From contig CAJNDS010000086.1 of NCBI GenBank assembly GCA_905221605.1, forward strand, positions 77,501 through 141,500: a stretch of 64,000 nt of DNA, given 5' to 3'. Both the position numbers and the translations under genes were made by a program. The DNA comes from Symbiodinium natans. Taxonomy: Eukaryota > Sar > Dinophyceae > Suessiales > Symbiodiniaceae. The notes under the pieces are model-generated. The model saw only the letters and a program-made list of their open reading frames with translations. It ran no database searches and was not told where the DNA came from. This document shows positions 39,176 to 49,407 of the stretch, in pieces; position 1 is the first letter of the stretch; each line of letters starts with the position of its first letter.

Positions 39176-40052
39176 ATGATTGAGACATTAACAGAGGCAG
39201 AACAAGAAGAAATTATTAACAAGTTTTTAAATGTAATTGAGATGAAAACCATTATTAAAAAATAAGGTCAGTAGTTGTAAGAATTGTAAGTTTAATCAAA
39301 AGAATATGTGTTTATATAAACTGAATATACCAGTCAATATTATTACAAATATTTGTAAATATAGTTATGAAGAATGCGAGGTGTGTAAAACTTTAAAAGA
39401 TTTCAAGGAGAATGTTTATGATTGTAGTATGAAACAATTTGAAGATTTAGTTGAAGCAGTTGAAAATAAACATAAATACAATATAGAAGAATATGAACCA
39501 ACCAAAATAAACACTCAAATATATTACTATATTAAATTGAATCCATTTCCTACATACGAAAAGACATTACGAGTGTTGAGAAAATATCTGACAAACGAAG
39601 ACAAGTTTTATAATAATGAATTCTATAGTGAGATTAAATCATTATACGATACTTCATTTAAATTTGATGAAAAGATTAAAAAGTTTTACACTAAACAACG
39701 AAAAAGAATAATTTATGAATATGACAAAAATGTAGATAAAAAGAATATGACAAAGATTAAATTTGTTAATCATCTTGGAAGAGAAATGAATAAAGTTGAA
39801 AGTGTAATTTATATAATTTTATCACATATATACAGCTATGAAGCAATAGGTAAATTAAAATATAAGTTGTATTCCAATGAAACCAATGTATGGATTAATA
39901 AACGAATAGCAGAAGCACATTTTGAAGATGATTATTCGTTTGAGAGGTTTATGGATTATAGATACCCTTATTTACCTACAGTAGAATATAAGAAACAAAG
40001 ACCAATAAGAAATGACACAGACTTTCTAAGCAATTTATCCGGCTTAGAATAA
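39176..40052 (+). pseudogene. CxxC / F-box-like protein (paralogue B), apparently frameshifted
   Basis: An ATG at 39176 opens 29 codons, then TAA. A second frame, open from ~39250, encodes a CKNC pair and an IPVNIITNICKY helix and a CEVC pair, then runs to 40052; its first ATG is 39306 (248 residues), which would miss the first CxxC. One extra A in the A6 run at 39257-39262 explains the break. The layout (C-x2-C, IT-helix, C-x2-C) matches the genes at 22398 and 40152. The rest is Lys/Tyr-rich and helical. If not frameshifted, the 39306-40052 reading frame alone is the gene. Confidence 0.6.
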
Positions 40053-40062
40053 AGAATTAACC

Positions 40063-40091
40063 ATCATATTAATTATTAATATTAATATGAT
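40063..40091. terminator. AT-rich hairpin after paralogue B
   Basis: Perfect 11-bp stem ATCATATTAAT / ATTAATATGAT, 10 nt after the stop. Confidence 0.6.
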
Positions 40092-40111
40092 TGTTACAAC
40101 CCTTGAAAAAA

Positions 40112-40121
40112 CTACTTAAAG
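40112..40121 (+). promoter_or_regulatory. Early-type promoter box CTACTTAAAG
   Basis: Lies 30 nt before the ATG at 40152. Confidence 0.7.
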
Positions 40122-40151
40122 ACAAAAAGCCTTAGAAAGGTAGGGAGTGAA

Positions 40152-40739
40152 ATGGAGACCTTTAACTTTAAATTTGAATGTTGTATGTGTAAGGGACATA
40201 GACAGCGTAAAGCTGAGGCATTTAATGATATATTTAGTGAAGACATAACTAATAAAATTACCTCGTTTTTATCTTGTCATAAATGTGTGGAAATGCACGA
40301 GTGTGAAAGAGACTACCAGAAATTAAGATACAAAGACTACACTAAAACTGAAAAACAAATTAATTATATAATTAACAACAATCATTACAAAAAGCTATGG
40401 ACTTTAAAAGATAAAAAGGCATATTTGAAAAATGTTGTTGATAAGTCTGAAAGTAATATGAAACCAATTATTAAGAAATACATTAATGAAAGCCACCATA
40501 TCTATACAATTGATAGATTATTAGTTATTTTAGTGAGTGGTAATGTTGATGTATATGGTCGATATAATTATGACTTACACGAAACATATTATAATTACAG
40601 AAGACAAGAAGAATTAATAGGGACAATTCTTAAAGAATTGGTTTTAGTGTATCTTGAACACGGAATTAAGTTTAAGGAAAGATATTTTAATTTTGATGAC
40701 ATTAGAAGATATGTAATAAATGGTTTTAGTAGAGACTAA
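40152..40739 (+). CDS. CxxC / F-box-like protein (paralogue C)
   Basis: 195 residues. The N-terminal ECCMC pair, FSEDITNKITSFL helix and CHKC pair fall within the first 50 residues and match the pattern in 22398 and 39176-40052. The rest is Lys/Tyr/Asn-rich and helical. It has the CTACTTAAAG box and is the last gene before the right TIR, with a hairpin after its stop. An F-box-like or zinc-binding regulatory role is inference. Confidence 0.75.
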   Translation: METFNFKFECCMCKGHRQRKAEAFNDIFSEDITNKITSFLSCHKCVEMHECERDYQKLRYKDYTKTEKQINYIINNNHYKKLWTLKDKKAYLKNVVDKSESNMKPIIKKYINESHHIYTIDRLLVILVSGNVDVYGRYNYDLHETYYNYRRQEELIGTILKELVLVYLEHGIKFKERYFNFDDIRRYVINGFSRD

Positions 40740-40745
40740 ACAAAT

Positions 40746-40771
40746 ATTTATAATATTAATTTATTATAAAT
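40746..40771. terminator. AT-rich hairpin after paralogue C
   Basis: Perfect 10-bp stem ATTTATAATA / TATTATAAAT with a 6-nt loop, between the last gene and the right TIR. Confidence 0.6.
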
Positions 40772-40779
40772 CTTTGGCA

Positions 40780-41128
40780 AAAGCGTGTGAGGTGGCAACG
40801 CCTTAGAAAACGAAGTAGGTGATATGCTGAATTATGGAACGGATGAGGGGGAGGTTTATGATGATGAAAAAATAGGATAGAAAACTACTTAAATAAAAAC
40901 GGTGGTGAGAAACGGATGAGGTGGAAATGTTGATGATGAGGTAAATGACGAAACGAAAGAGGTGGTGAAAACAATGAAAACGAATAAGGTGGAGCTGATG
41001 ATGAAAACGAATAAGGGTGAGATGTGAGAGAGTGAATAAGGTGAAGGATATGGTATGATACAAGACTCAGAAACCCCCGCGATACAACCCTAGACCCTGA
41101 CCCTGCACACCCCCTTTTACCAATTTTT
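40780..41128 (-). repeat. Right terminal inverted repeat (349 bp)
   Basis: Inverted copy of 18770-19118. Read on the plus strand it has about seven degenerate iterations of AACGAATAAGGTGG (near 40809, 40839, 40911, 40951, 40980, 41006 and 41033). It ends in T6 against A5 at the left end, then runs into C10. These are likely integrase and replication-origin ends. Confidence 0.95.
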
Positions 41129-41776
41129 TCCCCCCCCCCGCCTAGGTTCCCCCCTTAAATCTAAACCCTAAACCCGCCTCTCCCCACACCTGGGAGACTT
41201 CCGGGAAGGAGAAGTACCTGAGGTTTAGGGTTTAGGGTTTAGAGTTTAGGGTTTAGGGTTTAGGGTTTGGGGTTTGGGGTTAGGGTTTAGGGTTTAGGGT
41301 TTAGGGTTTAGGGATTAGGGTCTAGGGTTTAGGGTTTAGGGTTTAGGGTTTAGACTTCAAGAGGGGACCTTAGGGGGCTATTTAGGGGTTTAGGGGGTTA
41401 TTTAGGGGGCTACTTGGGTATACAGGGACTCGATAAGCTAAATATAGGGCTCCTTATGCCCGTTCACGGCTGGAATTCTGAGCCCTCAGCGGGAGGTCCA
41501 AAAGCGAGCATCGTTGCAAAGATGTTTCAGGGAAACCGGGGGAGCGCATCGTCCCGCGCAACAAGTGCTTGGTGCGTCTCCAAGCTTTCTTTCTTGAGAT
41601 GGTCGCGTGATTGAGTGCCGCTGGCTGAAAGTTTCAAGTGAGCCTTTCCTAAGACCGGGGTACTCCTACCGTACCCCAAAGATACTCTGACCCTTAAGAG
41701 TTTTGAGGCAGCAAGGAAGGTGCCAGCCTCCCCGAACACTGAACCACTGAACACGGAGACAGCACATCCTAAACTT
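41129..41776. repeat. Right flank of the element
   Basis: C10 at 41130-41139, CCCTAAA traces, a TTTAGGG array at 41222-41354, then ~400 bp with no recognisable gene. Confidence 0.75.
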
Positions 41777-41840
41777 GGGATGTTCCCCCTTATACTAACA
41801 GCCATCCGTACTAAGGACTGTTAGTATATGGGGGAATCCC
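41777..41840. mobile_element. Short palindromic MITE-like element
   Basis: Left arm contains TTCCCCCTTATACTAACAG; right arm is CTGTTAGTATATGGGGGAA. Same termini as the 11054-11388 element. Confidence 0.55.
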
Positions 41841-43080
41841 AAACCCCGAACCCCAAACCCCAAACCCCAAACCCCAAACCCTAAACCCTAAACCCCAAAC
41901 CCTACACCCTAAACCCTAAACCCTAAACCGTAAACCCTAAACCCTAAACTCTAAACCCTAAACCCTAAACCCTAAACCCTAACTGCATTGGGGTCAGCAA
42001 GTGCTCGTCCAGGGAACTCGTCGTCCAGGAGGGCCATGGAAACCTTCGGCTGCCGGACCTCTTCACAAGGCTTCGAAGGGTTTCGGGTTTAGGGTTCAGG
42101 GTTTAGGGTTTAGGGTTTAGGGTTTAGGGTTTAGGGTTTAGGGTTTATGGTTTAGGGTTTAGGGTTTAGGGTTTAGGGTTCAGGGTTTAGGGTTTAGGGT
42201 TTAGGGTTTAGGGTTTAGGGTTTAGGGTTTAGGGTTTAGGGATTCTTCACCTTAGGGGTGTAAAGAGGGACCCCTAGGAGGGACCCTTCATCTTATTCCC
42301 CTATATAGCCCCTATGTATGGGTGGTCGTCAAAATGATGGGCCCTTTTTGGATCCCTACTATAATATGGCACCTAATATTTAGGGTACCCCAAAAGGGAT
42401 CATAATTTTGACAGCCGATATACCTTATAGAGTACCTATATCCCTAAGCAGCCCCTAAATAACCCTAGAACAATCCCGAAGGCCCCTTATAAAAGTCCCT
42501 GCTGTTGTTCCTTGATTCACACGGCTTCTGTGGCTTCAGCAAGAACATCGCAACCGATGGCAGCATTTAAGGCGGCGTTCGCCCCAGATTCTGCTCGAAA
42601 GCAGACGATGTCTCCCTAAACCTTAAAACCTGAACCCTGAAACACAGAACCCTCAACCCTACATCCTAAACCCGAAGGACTTGGAGCCGCGGTGTCCCCT
42701 TATAGCCCAATTCCACTCCATGGAACCCCCCGCTAAACGCCCTAAACCCTAAACACCCTAAACACCCTAACCGTAAGCACCCTAACCCTTAAAAGACCTA
42801 AACACCCTAAACCCTAAACACCCTAAACACCCTAACCGTAAGCACCCTAACCCCGAAAAGACCTAAGCGCCCTAAACCCTAAACACCCTGAACCCTAAAC
42901 CCTCAATCCTCAACCCTCAACCCCAAACCCCAAACCCTAAACCCTAAACCCCAAACCCTAAACCCTAAACCCCAAACCCTAAACCCTAAACACCCTAAAC
43001 CCTAAACTGCCCTAATCCTGAACCTTGAACCCCGAAGGCCCCCCTTCAGCCACTGGGCGCGCAAGCCCCTGGTTGAGGGT
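41841..43080. repeat. Telomere-like arrays, imperfect inverted repeat and CACCCTAAA variant
   Basis: CCCAAAC/CCCTAAA at 41847-41982; TTTAGGG at 42085-42241; an imperfect inverted repeat at ~42318-42415; homogenised AAACACCCTAA units at 42738-42890. Confidence 0.8.
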
Positions 43081-44610
43081 CCAGGGTTTGGGTTTAGTAG
43101 GGTTTAGGGTTTAGGGTTTGGGGTTTGGGGTTTAGGGTTTAGGGTTTAGGATTTAGGGTTTAGGGTTTAGGGTTTAGGGTTTAGGGTTTAGGGTTTAGGG
43201 TTTAGGGTTTAGGGTTTAGGGTTTAGGGTTGCGGACCTCGTGCAGCACCTCGCCCACGAGATCGGCGCTTGCTGCGGTCTCCGCCACGCGCGCGCCGGAG
43301 ACCTGCCACGGGGTTGGGGGTTCTTGGGGTTTAGGGTTTAGGGTTTAGGGTTTAGGGTTTAGGCTTTAGGCGTTTGGGGTTTAGGGCCCATGCCTCAAAA
43401 CCCTCAGTGTTGGAGCCCTCTCCCTCAACCCTAAACCCTGAACCCTAAACCCTAAACCCTAAACCCTTTCAGGGTGTGGCAATCCTAAACCCAAGCCCAA
43501 AACCAAGCCCTAAGCCCTAAATTGCAAGGACTTCGTGGCGTAGGATCCCTGCCGCCCGGAAACACCGGCACACCCTAGACCGTAAATCCTAAGCCCGAAC
43601 CTGAGAAGCCCTAAACCCAAAGCCCTGAACCCTAAGCCCGAAGCCCGAAACCCTGAACACTAAACCCTAAGCCCTAAGCCCTAAACCCTAAACCCTAAAC
43701 CCTAAAACCCCAAGCATGCCTGAAAGCTGAGATGCCCGGGCGGTGACGCACAGGGCGTTCCGTCGTGGCAGTTTGGGTTGAAGTCCTTAGGGTTTACGGA
43801 TTTAGGATTTAGGGTTTAGGGTTTAGGGTTTAGAGATTAGGGCTTAGGGTTTTGGGTTTTGGGTTTTTGGGTTCCAGGGGTTTTGGGGGATTTAGGATTC
43901 AAGGGGTTTAAGGTTCGGGGTCTAGGAAGTACGATATTCAGGGTTGTGTTGAGGGATTACCTTGTTTCGGGGTTTGCGAGGTTTGGGGGTTTAGGCTTCA
44001 GTTTGGGTTCAAGCGCGCTAGGCCTTCCGAGCCTCGAGCACCAGTTTAGGGTTTAGGGTTTAGGGTTTAGGGTTTAGGGTTTAGGGTTTAGGGTTCAGGG
44101 TTTAGGGTCGAGGGAATAGGGTTTAGGGTTCAGGGTTTAGGGTTCAGGGTTTAGGGAATAGGGTTTAGGGTTTGGGTTTTTAGAGGGTTTAGGTTCCCGG
44201 AAACGCCTGGTTCCGCTCTGGACCGGTTGGACTGTGTTCCGAGTCGACACGTCTGCTCCCTAAACCCAACCTCAGATCCTAAACCTTAAGCTTTATACCC
44301 CAAACCTCAAACTCTAACAGCCTAAACCCTAAACCCCAAAACTTAATATCCTAAACCCTAAACCCTAAACCCTAAACCCTACAACCCTAAACACTAAACC
44401 CTAAACCCTAAATCCCAAACACGAAGCCTCGCTCTTGGGAAGGCTGAGGGCGCGACGAAACAGAACTTGGCAACCACCTTCGCCTGCCCGGGTCCTTGCA
44501 GGAGTTTCAGGCCTTTGTACGTAGTCTGGATTGAGGGTTTAGGGTTTGGGGTTTGGGGTTTGGGGTTTAGGCTTTAGGGTTTGGGGTTCAGGGTTTAGGG
44601 TCTAGGGTCT
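43081..44610. repeat. Telomere-like arrays in both orientations
   Basis: TTTAGGG at 43097-43230, 43326-43370, 43800-43850, 44043-44170 and 44532-44610; CCCTAAA at 43425-43465, 43660-43705 and 44325-44410. No gene seen. Confidence 0.85.
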
Positions 44611-45260
44611 AGGGCACAGAAAATGGGGCACTAAACTCCCGATTAAACTCCTGAACCCGCAGCCCTGAAAAAAAACACAAACAAAAATAATAATAACACT
44701 AAAAGCTACACCTTGAACCTTGAGCCCTAAACCCCAAAAAAATATGTGTATATATATATATAGCTCACCACCCCCCCCAAGATCTACGCTTACAGGTTTC
44801 CAGAACCCAAAAAAGGTCAAAAACGCCAAAATCAGGATGCCAAAAAGCCCAAACCAAAAAAATGACAAAACCGAAAATACATTATTCTGAGACTCTTGGA
44901 CAGGTGAAACCAAAACAACCCAAACCAAAAAAAACAAACCAAAAAACAAAAAGCAAAACAAAAAAAAAGTATTTTCGAACTCTTGACGACACGGGGTATT
45001 GATTCCCTTTGTCCAAGAGTCTCGGAATAATGGTTTTTTGGGTTTTTTGGCTTTGGTTTTTTGGTTTGGGGGTTTTTGGTATTTGGGTTTTTTTGTGGTT
45101 TCCAAGAGTCTCAGAAAAGTGGTCATTTTGGTTCTTTTGGTTTTTTTGGTTTTGGTTATTTTGGTTTCTGGGTTTTTGGTTTGTCTGATTTTGTGTTTCT
45201 CTTGTAGAGAAATAGTGCGTGCCCAAAACCTAGGGAAATACTGTGCTTCTTCAGATGCAT
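44611..45260. repeat. A/C-rich to G/T-rich foldback region
   Basis: Inverted arms ATTATTCTGAGACTCTTGG (44881-44899) and its near complement at 45014-45032 bound A/C-rich then G/T-rich sequence that is largely self-complementary. Open frames here are low-complexity translations. Confidence 0.65.
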
Positions 45261-46850
45261 AGTGCCTGTACTAGGCAAATATTGAACTAATACTCTACGC
45301 GAAGGGCCGAGTGAACTATCCTAGTTTTTGTTCACTCATAGAATATCCATTGCAAAATGTAGCGATTGCGCTCGGCAATCTAGACAAATACTGCAATTTT
45401 AGAGACAAGATGCTTTGTTGAAAAGCAATTCGTTCTGTTTCTAGAGAAGCAGTGCTTGTCCCAAGCCCAGGGAAATACTCTTCTAAGCACATAGTGCGGC
45501 AAAAAACCTCTGAATTACGAACTCTTAAACAGCATAGACAAGCTTACAAATGCATAATTCTCGTAGAGATCTTGAAGAAACACGACTTTAGCACAGCGAT
45601 TATGTGTACTAGATTTGACTTTAAAACAAGCAGTTTTCATCACACAGTGATGAAGAAGAGATCCCGGTTTCACGAACATAAGCCCCCCCCCCCCCCCCCA
45701 GAAGTGGAGGATCTAACTGATGAAGCACTGCTCGGGCACTAGTTAAACACCACTTGTACAGATGATATTCTGTCTCAAGCGCATTCGCATAGACACGCTC
45801 AAGAATACATATTCTTTCTTAGAAGCCTATTTGCCTCGTGAAGATCATAGTACTCGGAAATTCCAAATCCAAAAGCCTGGGGAGAATCTCTGCCGAAGTT
45901 TGGACTTTTGGTTTTCAGGTGTTTCGGCACAAATAATGCAATTTTCCTAAGCAACGCTTTTTTCCAAGCAAAATGTTGATTCAAATAGGCAAATTAAATA
46001 CTATTGAAACACCTGGTACATTTTAAAAGCACACCAATGCAATACTCATTGCAAAGAAATTCAATACTAAGTACATACTGGTTTTGTCGATTTAGTATGA
46101 ATTCCTCTTTTCAGCTTGCTTGGAGTGAGCAATGAAGGACAGCTATTGGGACACATGCCGCAAGCCGCCCGATAAGCAAGACTTGGAGTTTGCAGAACCC
46201 CCGAAACGCAGCGGACATATTTTACTACGGAATCAATGATTACTGTAACAGTCGGCATGATAATGTTGTTATGGTTAGTGGTAGGAATTACCCTACTATT
46301 GGCTGTTATTGTTGTATGAGAGAAAGAGACCCTTTCCTGGGAAAGAGACCCTTTCCTGGGAATCTTGAAAGAAGCCCCGTCAGACCCGGTGTTGACACGT
46401 GCAGTTCAGCACGTTTACTAAGACAACAGTAAAAAACACAAAAAAAACACGAGTTTTTTGAGGTGTTAACAGCAAAACTGCTATACCTTCCAGGCTTTTT
46501 GGCTTTCGGAGTATAGAAGGTCACATGATTTTAAACCGAAATTCGGTTGCAGATTTATAGACATTTTGCATGCATGATGTGTTACGTAAAATGGTCCCGG
46601 ATACTCTCGACAAGTACGATTTTATCGGTATTTACAGTGTTCTCGGCGTGCACTACTTGTTCACAAGTGCGTGGAAGCAAGCAGAAGAGTAGTGTAGACA
46701 AGGAGGGTGTAGATCTTGGGGGGGGGGGGGCGGGGGTGACCATATATATACATATATATATATATACTTATTTGTTTTTTATATCTACGCATTTTTTATA
46801 AACACCTTTTGGCCCTGCACAAATTAAGGGCCCATACTCCAGAACCCGTT
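45261..46850. other. AT-richer low-copy segment without a recognisable gene
   Basis: Holds a diverged direct repeat of ~57 bp (~45205-45265 and 45444-45501), a C-run (45684-45700), a 19-bp tandem duplication (~46325-46362), a G/C run (46719-46732) and an AT microsatellite (46741-46780). Open frames up to 96 codons are unconvincing. Confidence 0.55.
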
Positions 46851-46904
46851 AAAGGAGGTAAGGGAACATAGTAGCGGCCCATGTAACTACCCTTAGACCA
46901 AACC

Positions 46905-46964
<60 letters not shown>

Positions 46965-47280
46965 ACCCTACACCCTAAACCCTAAACCCTACACCCTAAA
47001 CCCCAAACCCTAAACCCTAAACCCTACACCACCCCCCTTGTCCCGTACGCCTAGCGAGGCTCGTCCGGCGAACTTTCGCGCCACCGCAGGGTCCTCAGTC
47101 ATGGAATCCCACACTGCCATGCCCCACCCACCGAAGTTTAGGGTTTAGGGTTTAGGGTTTAGGGTTTAGGGTTTAGGGTTTAGGGTTTAGGGTTTAGGGT
47201 TTAGGGTTTAGGGTTTAGGGTTTAGGGTTTAGGGTTTAGGGTTTAGGGTTTAGGGTTTAGGGTTTAGGGTTTAGGGTGTA
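46851..47280. repeat. CCCTCAA variant array and TTTAGGG array
   Basis: About nine homogenised CCCTCAA units (46902-46968), CCCTAAA to 47030, then ~20 TTTAGGG units at 47137-47276. Confidence 0.95.
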
Positions 47281-48921
47281 TATAGAGGCCTAGAGTCGAG
47301 GAGTTGAGGAGCTCAGGATTTAGGAGTTTAGGGGTCTAGGATGCCCACTTTAACCCGATAATAATGCCCAAGAAACATGCTCAAACAAGCCATTTAGGGT
47401 TTAGGGTTTAGGGCTAGGGTTTAGGGTTTCTGGGGGTGATAGACAAGGCGCGGGGGAGAAGCGGGGGAGGGGTTAGGTTTCGTACCGTAGATGCTAAACC
47501 TAAACCCCAAACATGTTGGGCCCTGCTTTGGCCTGGCTGAGGTGGGGGATTTAGGGTTTAGGGTTTAGGGCTAGGGTTTAGGGTTTAGGGTTTAGGGTTT
47601 TGGGTTTTGGGTTTTGGGTTTTGGGTTTAGGGCTTAGGGCTTAGGGTTTCGGGTTGCGCCCAGGAGCCGCGTGAAGCGTGGCAAGGGCAATCGTCAAGAT
47701 GCGGCATTGGCACCCGACACAAAGGCCCATGGCATTCCAAAGGTCCCTAGGGTTTATATAGGGTTTAGGGTTTTGGGGTTTAGGGTTTAGGGTTTAGGGT
47801 TTAGGGGTTTTAGGGTTTTAGGGTTTTAGGGTTTTAGGGTTTTAGGGTTTAGGGTTTAGGGTTTAGGGTTTAGGGTTTAGGGTTTAGGGTTTAGGGTTTC
47901 GGGTTTAGGGTTTAGGGTTTAGGGCTGCTTGGCATGATGCTTGGAGATGCTTCGTGGCTTTGGGCTTTTGGGGTGTAGGGATCTGAGCTATGGGTTTTGG
48001 TTAGAATAGACAACTTCACAGGTAAAACCTCGGCAAGCTACAAACCCAACGCTGAGGTAACGGGTGCTTGGCTTAGGGGGCTGCGGAGTGGAGTGGAGCT
48101 TCCCAGTGTTGAGGCAGATGGAGCCGAAGAGTGATCGGCGATGCTTAGGCTCTTGGGGATCAGGGCTTAGAGTTTCGGGTTTAAGGCGTTTAAGGTTTCG
48201 GGTGGTGGGGCATGGTGAGAGGGTTTAGGGCTTGAGACTACTCAGGGTAGGGCCCTAAACCCTAAACTCTAAAGGTAGGGCACCGGCTCACAACGACATG
48301 TCGGCTCAGGCAAGAACATCAGCGTGGAAAGGACCTCTTGTCAGAAACCCCATCGACGGCTTCTTGGATTTAAGGCTTGAGGTTTAGGTTTAGGGTTTAG
48401 GGTTTAGGGTCTAGGGTTTGGGGTTTGGGGTTTAGGGTATTTGGGGTTGGTTCGAAGGGGCGTAAAGCTTTATGGCCCTGGGGACTTGGCTTCAGGGCCT
48501 TGTCACTTCAAGTGCTCTTCGGTATACTGGTTATGGTCTCACCTCTTAATGTAAGAACTAAACCCTAAACTGAAGGCCCTAAACTCTAAACTTGCATAGA
48601 GCTTGAAGCCGGACCTCTTTTTCTTCAACAGGCTACATCAAAGCCTTCTCAAGTGTGCGACGAAGCTGGCCATCCGTTTCAGGCACGACTGCCGGATCCT
48701 GGCCCCAGGGGTCTTAGATTGGTTTAGGGGCATCAGGCTACCTTATGGCTTCAAAGTAAAGAGCCACGGTCTTCAACGACTTGTGCACGCGCCAGGCTGC
48801 GGTGTGGAACATGCTAAGTTGCATTCATCTTGAAACTGTTGAAACTTTCAAGCTAATTGGCGGTGCTTTTTTCCATCCTCCGAGCAGATTCGGTCAGCCT
48901 TCATATCACCTATGTCTGCGT
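47281..48921. repeat. Degenerate TTTAGGG blocks and 3' flank of the host gene
   Basis: TTTAGGG at 47395-47430, 47548-47600 and 47855-47930; TTTTAGGG 8-mers at 47813-47850; TTTTGGG run at 47598-47628. 48440-48921 is largely non-repetitive with no gene recognised. Confidence 0.7.
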
Positions 48922-49292
48922 TTAGCTCAGAGAAGCCCTAATCTCCGACACGATGCGGGACCGATTCAGCTGCATGGCCTTCTGCAAAGTACCACAATCT
49001 TGCAAGACGTCATTGCGAGACTTGTTGCTGGCAAGTCCCCTCAAGATCTTGCGGAATAAATCCACGTCGTCCAGTAGAACTGCTTTCTCGAGGCAGACGG
49101 GAACTGAGAACGTCACAGAAGCGTCATACTTGTCCGCCCGTGGGCGGTACAAAGAACAATAGGGGCTGCATGATGAATCTGGCTCGCGAGCAGCCCTGAA
49201 CAACTTTCGCTTGTCCGTGCCAAGGTTTCCGCACCCGCTGCTTTCGTTGACAACTTCGACTTCAACCACGAAGCGAGTATCTGAGATGGTAC
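48922..49292 (-). CDS. Host membrane-protein gene, last exon (inferred)
   Basis: In frame with the upstream exon once 49293-49406 is removed; the joined codons read ...VTG|TISDTR... across the junction. The exon encodes ~123 residues with several Cys (SSGCGNLG, SSCSPYCSLYRPRADKY), no membrane segment, and stops at 48922. Two-exon length from the ATG at 52233 is 3198 nt, divisible by three. The continuing open frame (first in-exon start is only a GTG at 49269) supports it being an exon rather than a separate gene. Confidence 0.65.
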
Positions 49293-49407
49293 CTTGCTAG
49301 CCCAGTAAGCATATCAGAACAAGGAATCCTTTTTGGGGTTGGTCGCAGTAATAAGGGAACCTTGAACCAAAAAAGGGTAAAGGGCACCACTGGGCTACCA
49401 AGGTACC
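49288..49407 (-). mobile_element. Introner-like element inside a host coding sequence
   Basis: A duplicated GGTACC (49288-49293 and 49402-49407) flanks 108 bp with inverted ends TTGCTAGCCCAGT / ACTGGGCTACCAA (one mismatch). On the gene strand, treating 49406-49293 as an intron gives GT...AG ends, the GT coming from the duplicated site and the AG from element end plus duplication, and exactly restores the pre-insertion reading frame. Diverged relatives are at 54830-54925 + 57820-57857 and 16686-16800. Confidence 0.75.

Larger units (their letters stand above)
18770..41128. mobile_element. Integrated Polinton / virophage-like DNA virus, complete
   Basis: A 22.36-kb AT-rich block is bounded by 349-bp inverted repeats and lies in telomere-repeat-rich host DNA. 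It contains the Polinton/PLV/mavirus hallmark set: protein-primed PolB, rve integrase, packaging ATPase, double-jelly-roll MCP and penton protein, with accessory fibre, lipase-like and GIY-YIG genes. Genes are tightly packed in blocks on both strands. The flanks are C-runs on both sides (18756-18769 and 41130-41139), compatible with a short C-only target-site duplication. Known: Polintons and mavirus-type virophages integrate through an rve integrase and have TIRs. Inference: a recent, near-intact provirus. Whether it is a Polinton, a PLV or a virophage needs MCP phylogeny. Confidence 0.95.

Noticed and set aside
44602-45262. Overlapping hydrophobic and Asn/Lys-rich frames
   Set aside because: Low-complexity A/C- and G/T-rich foldback DNA.
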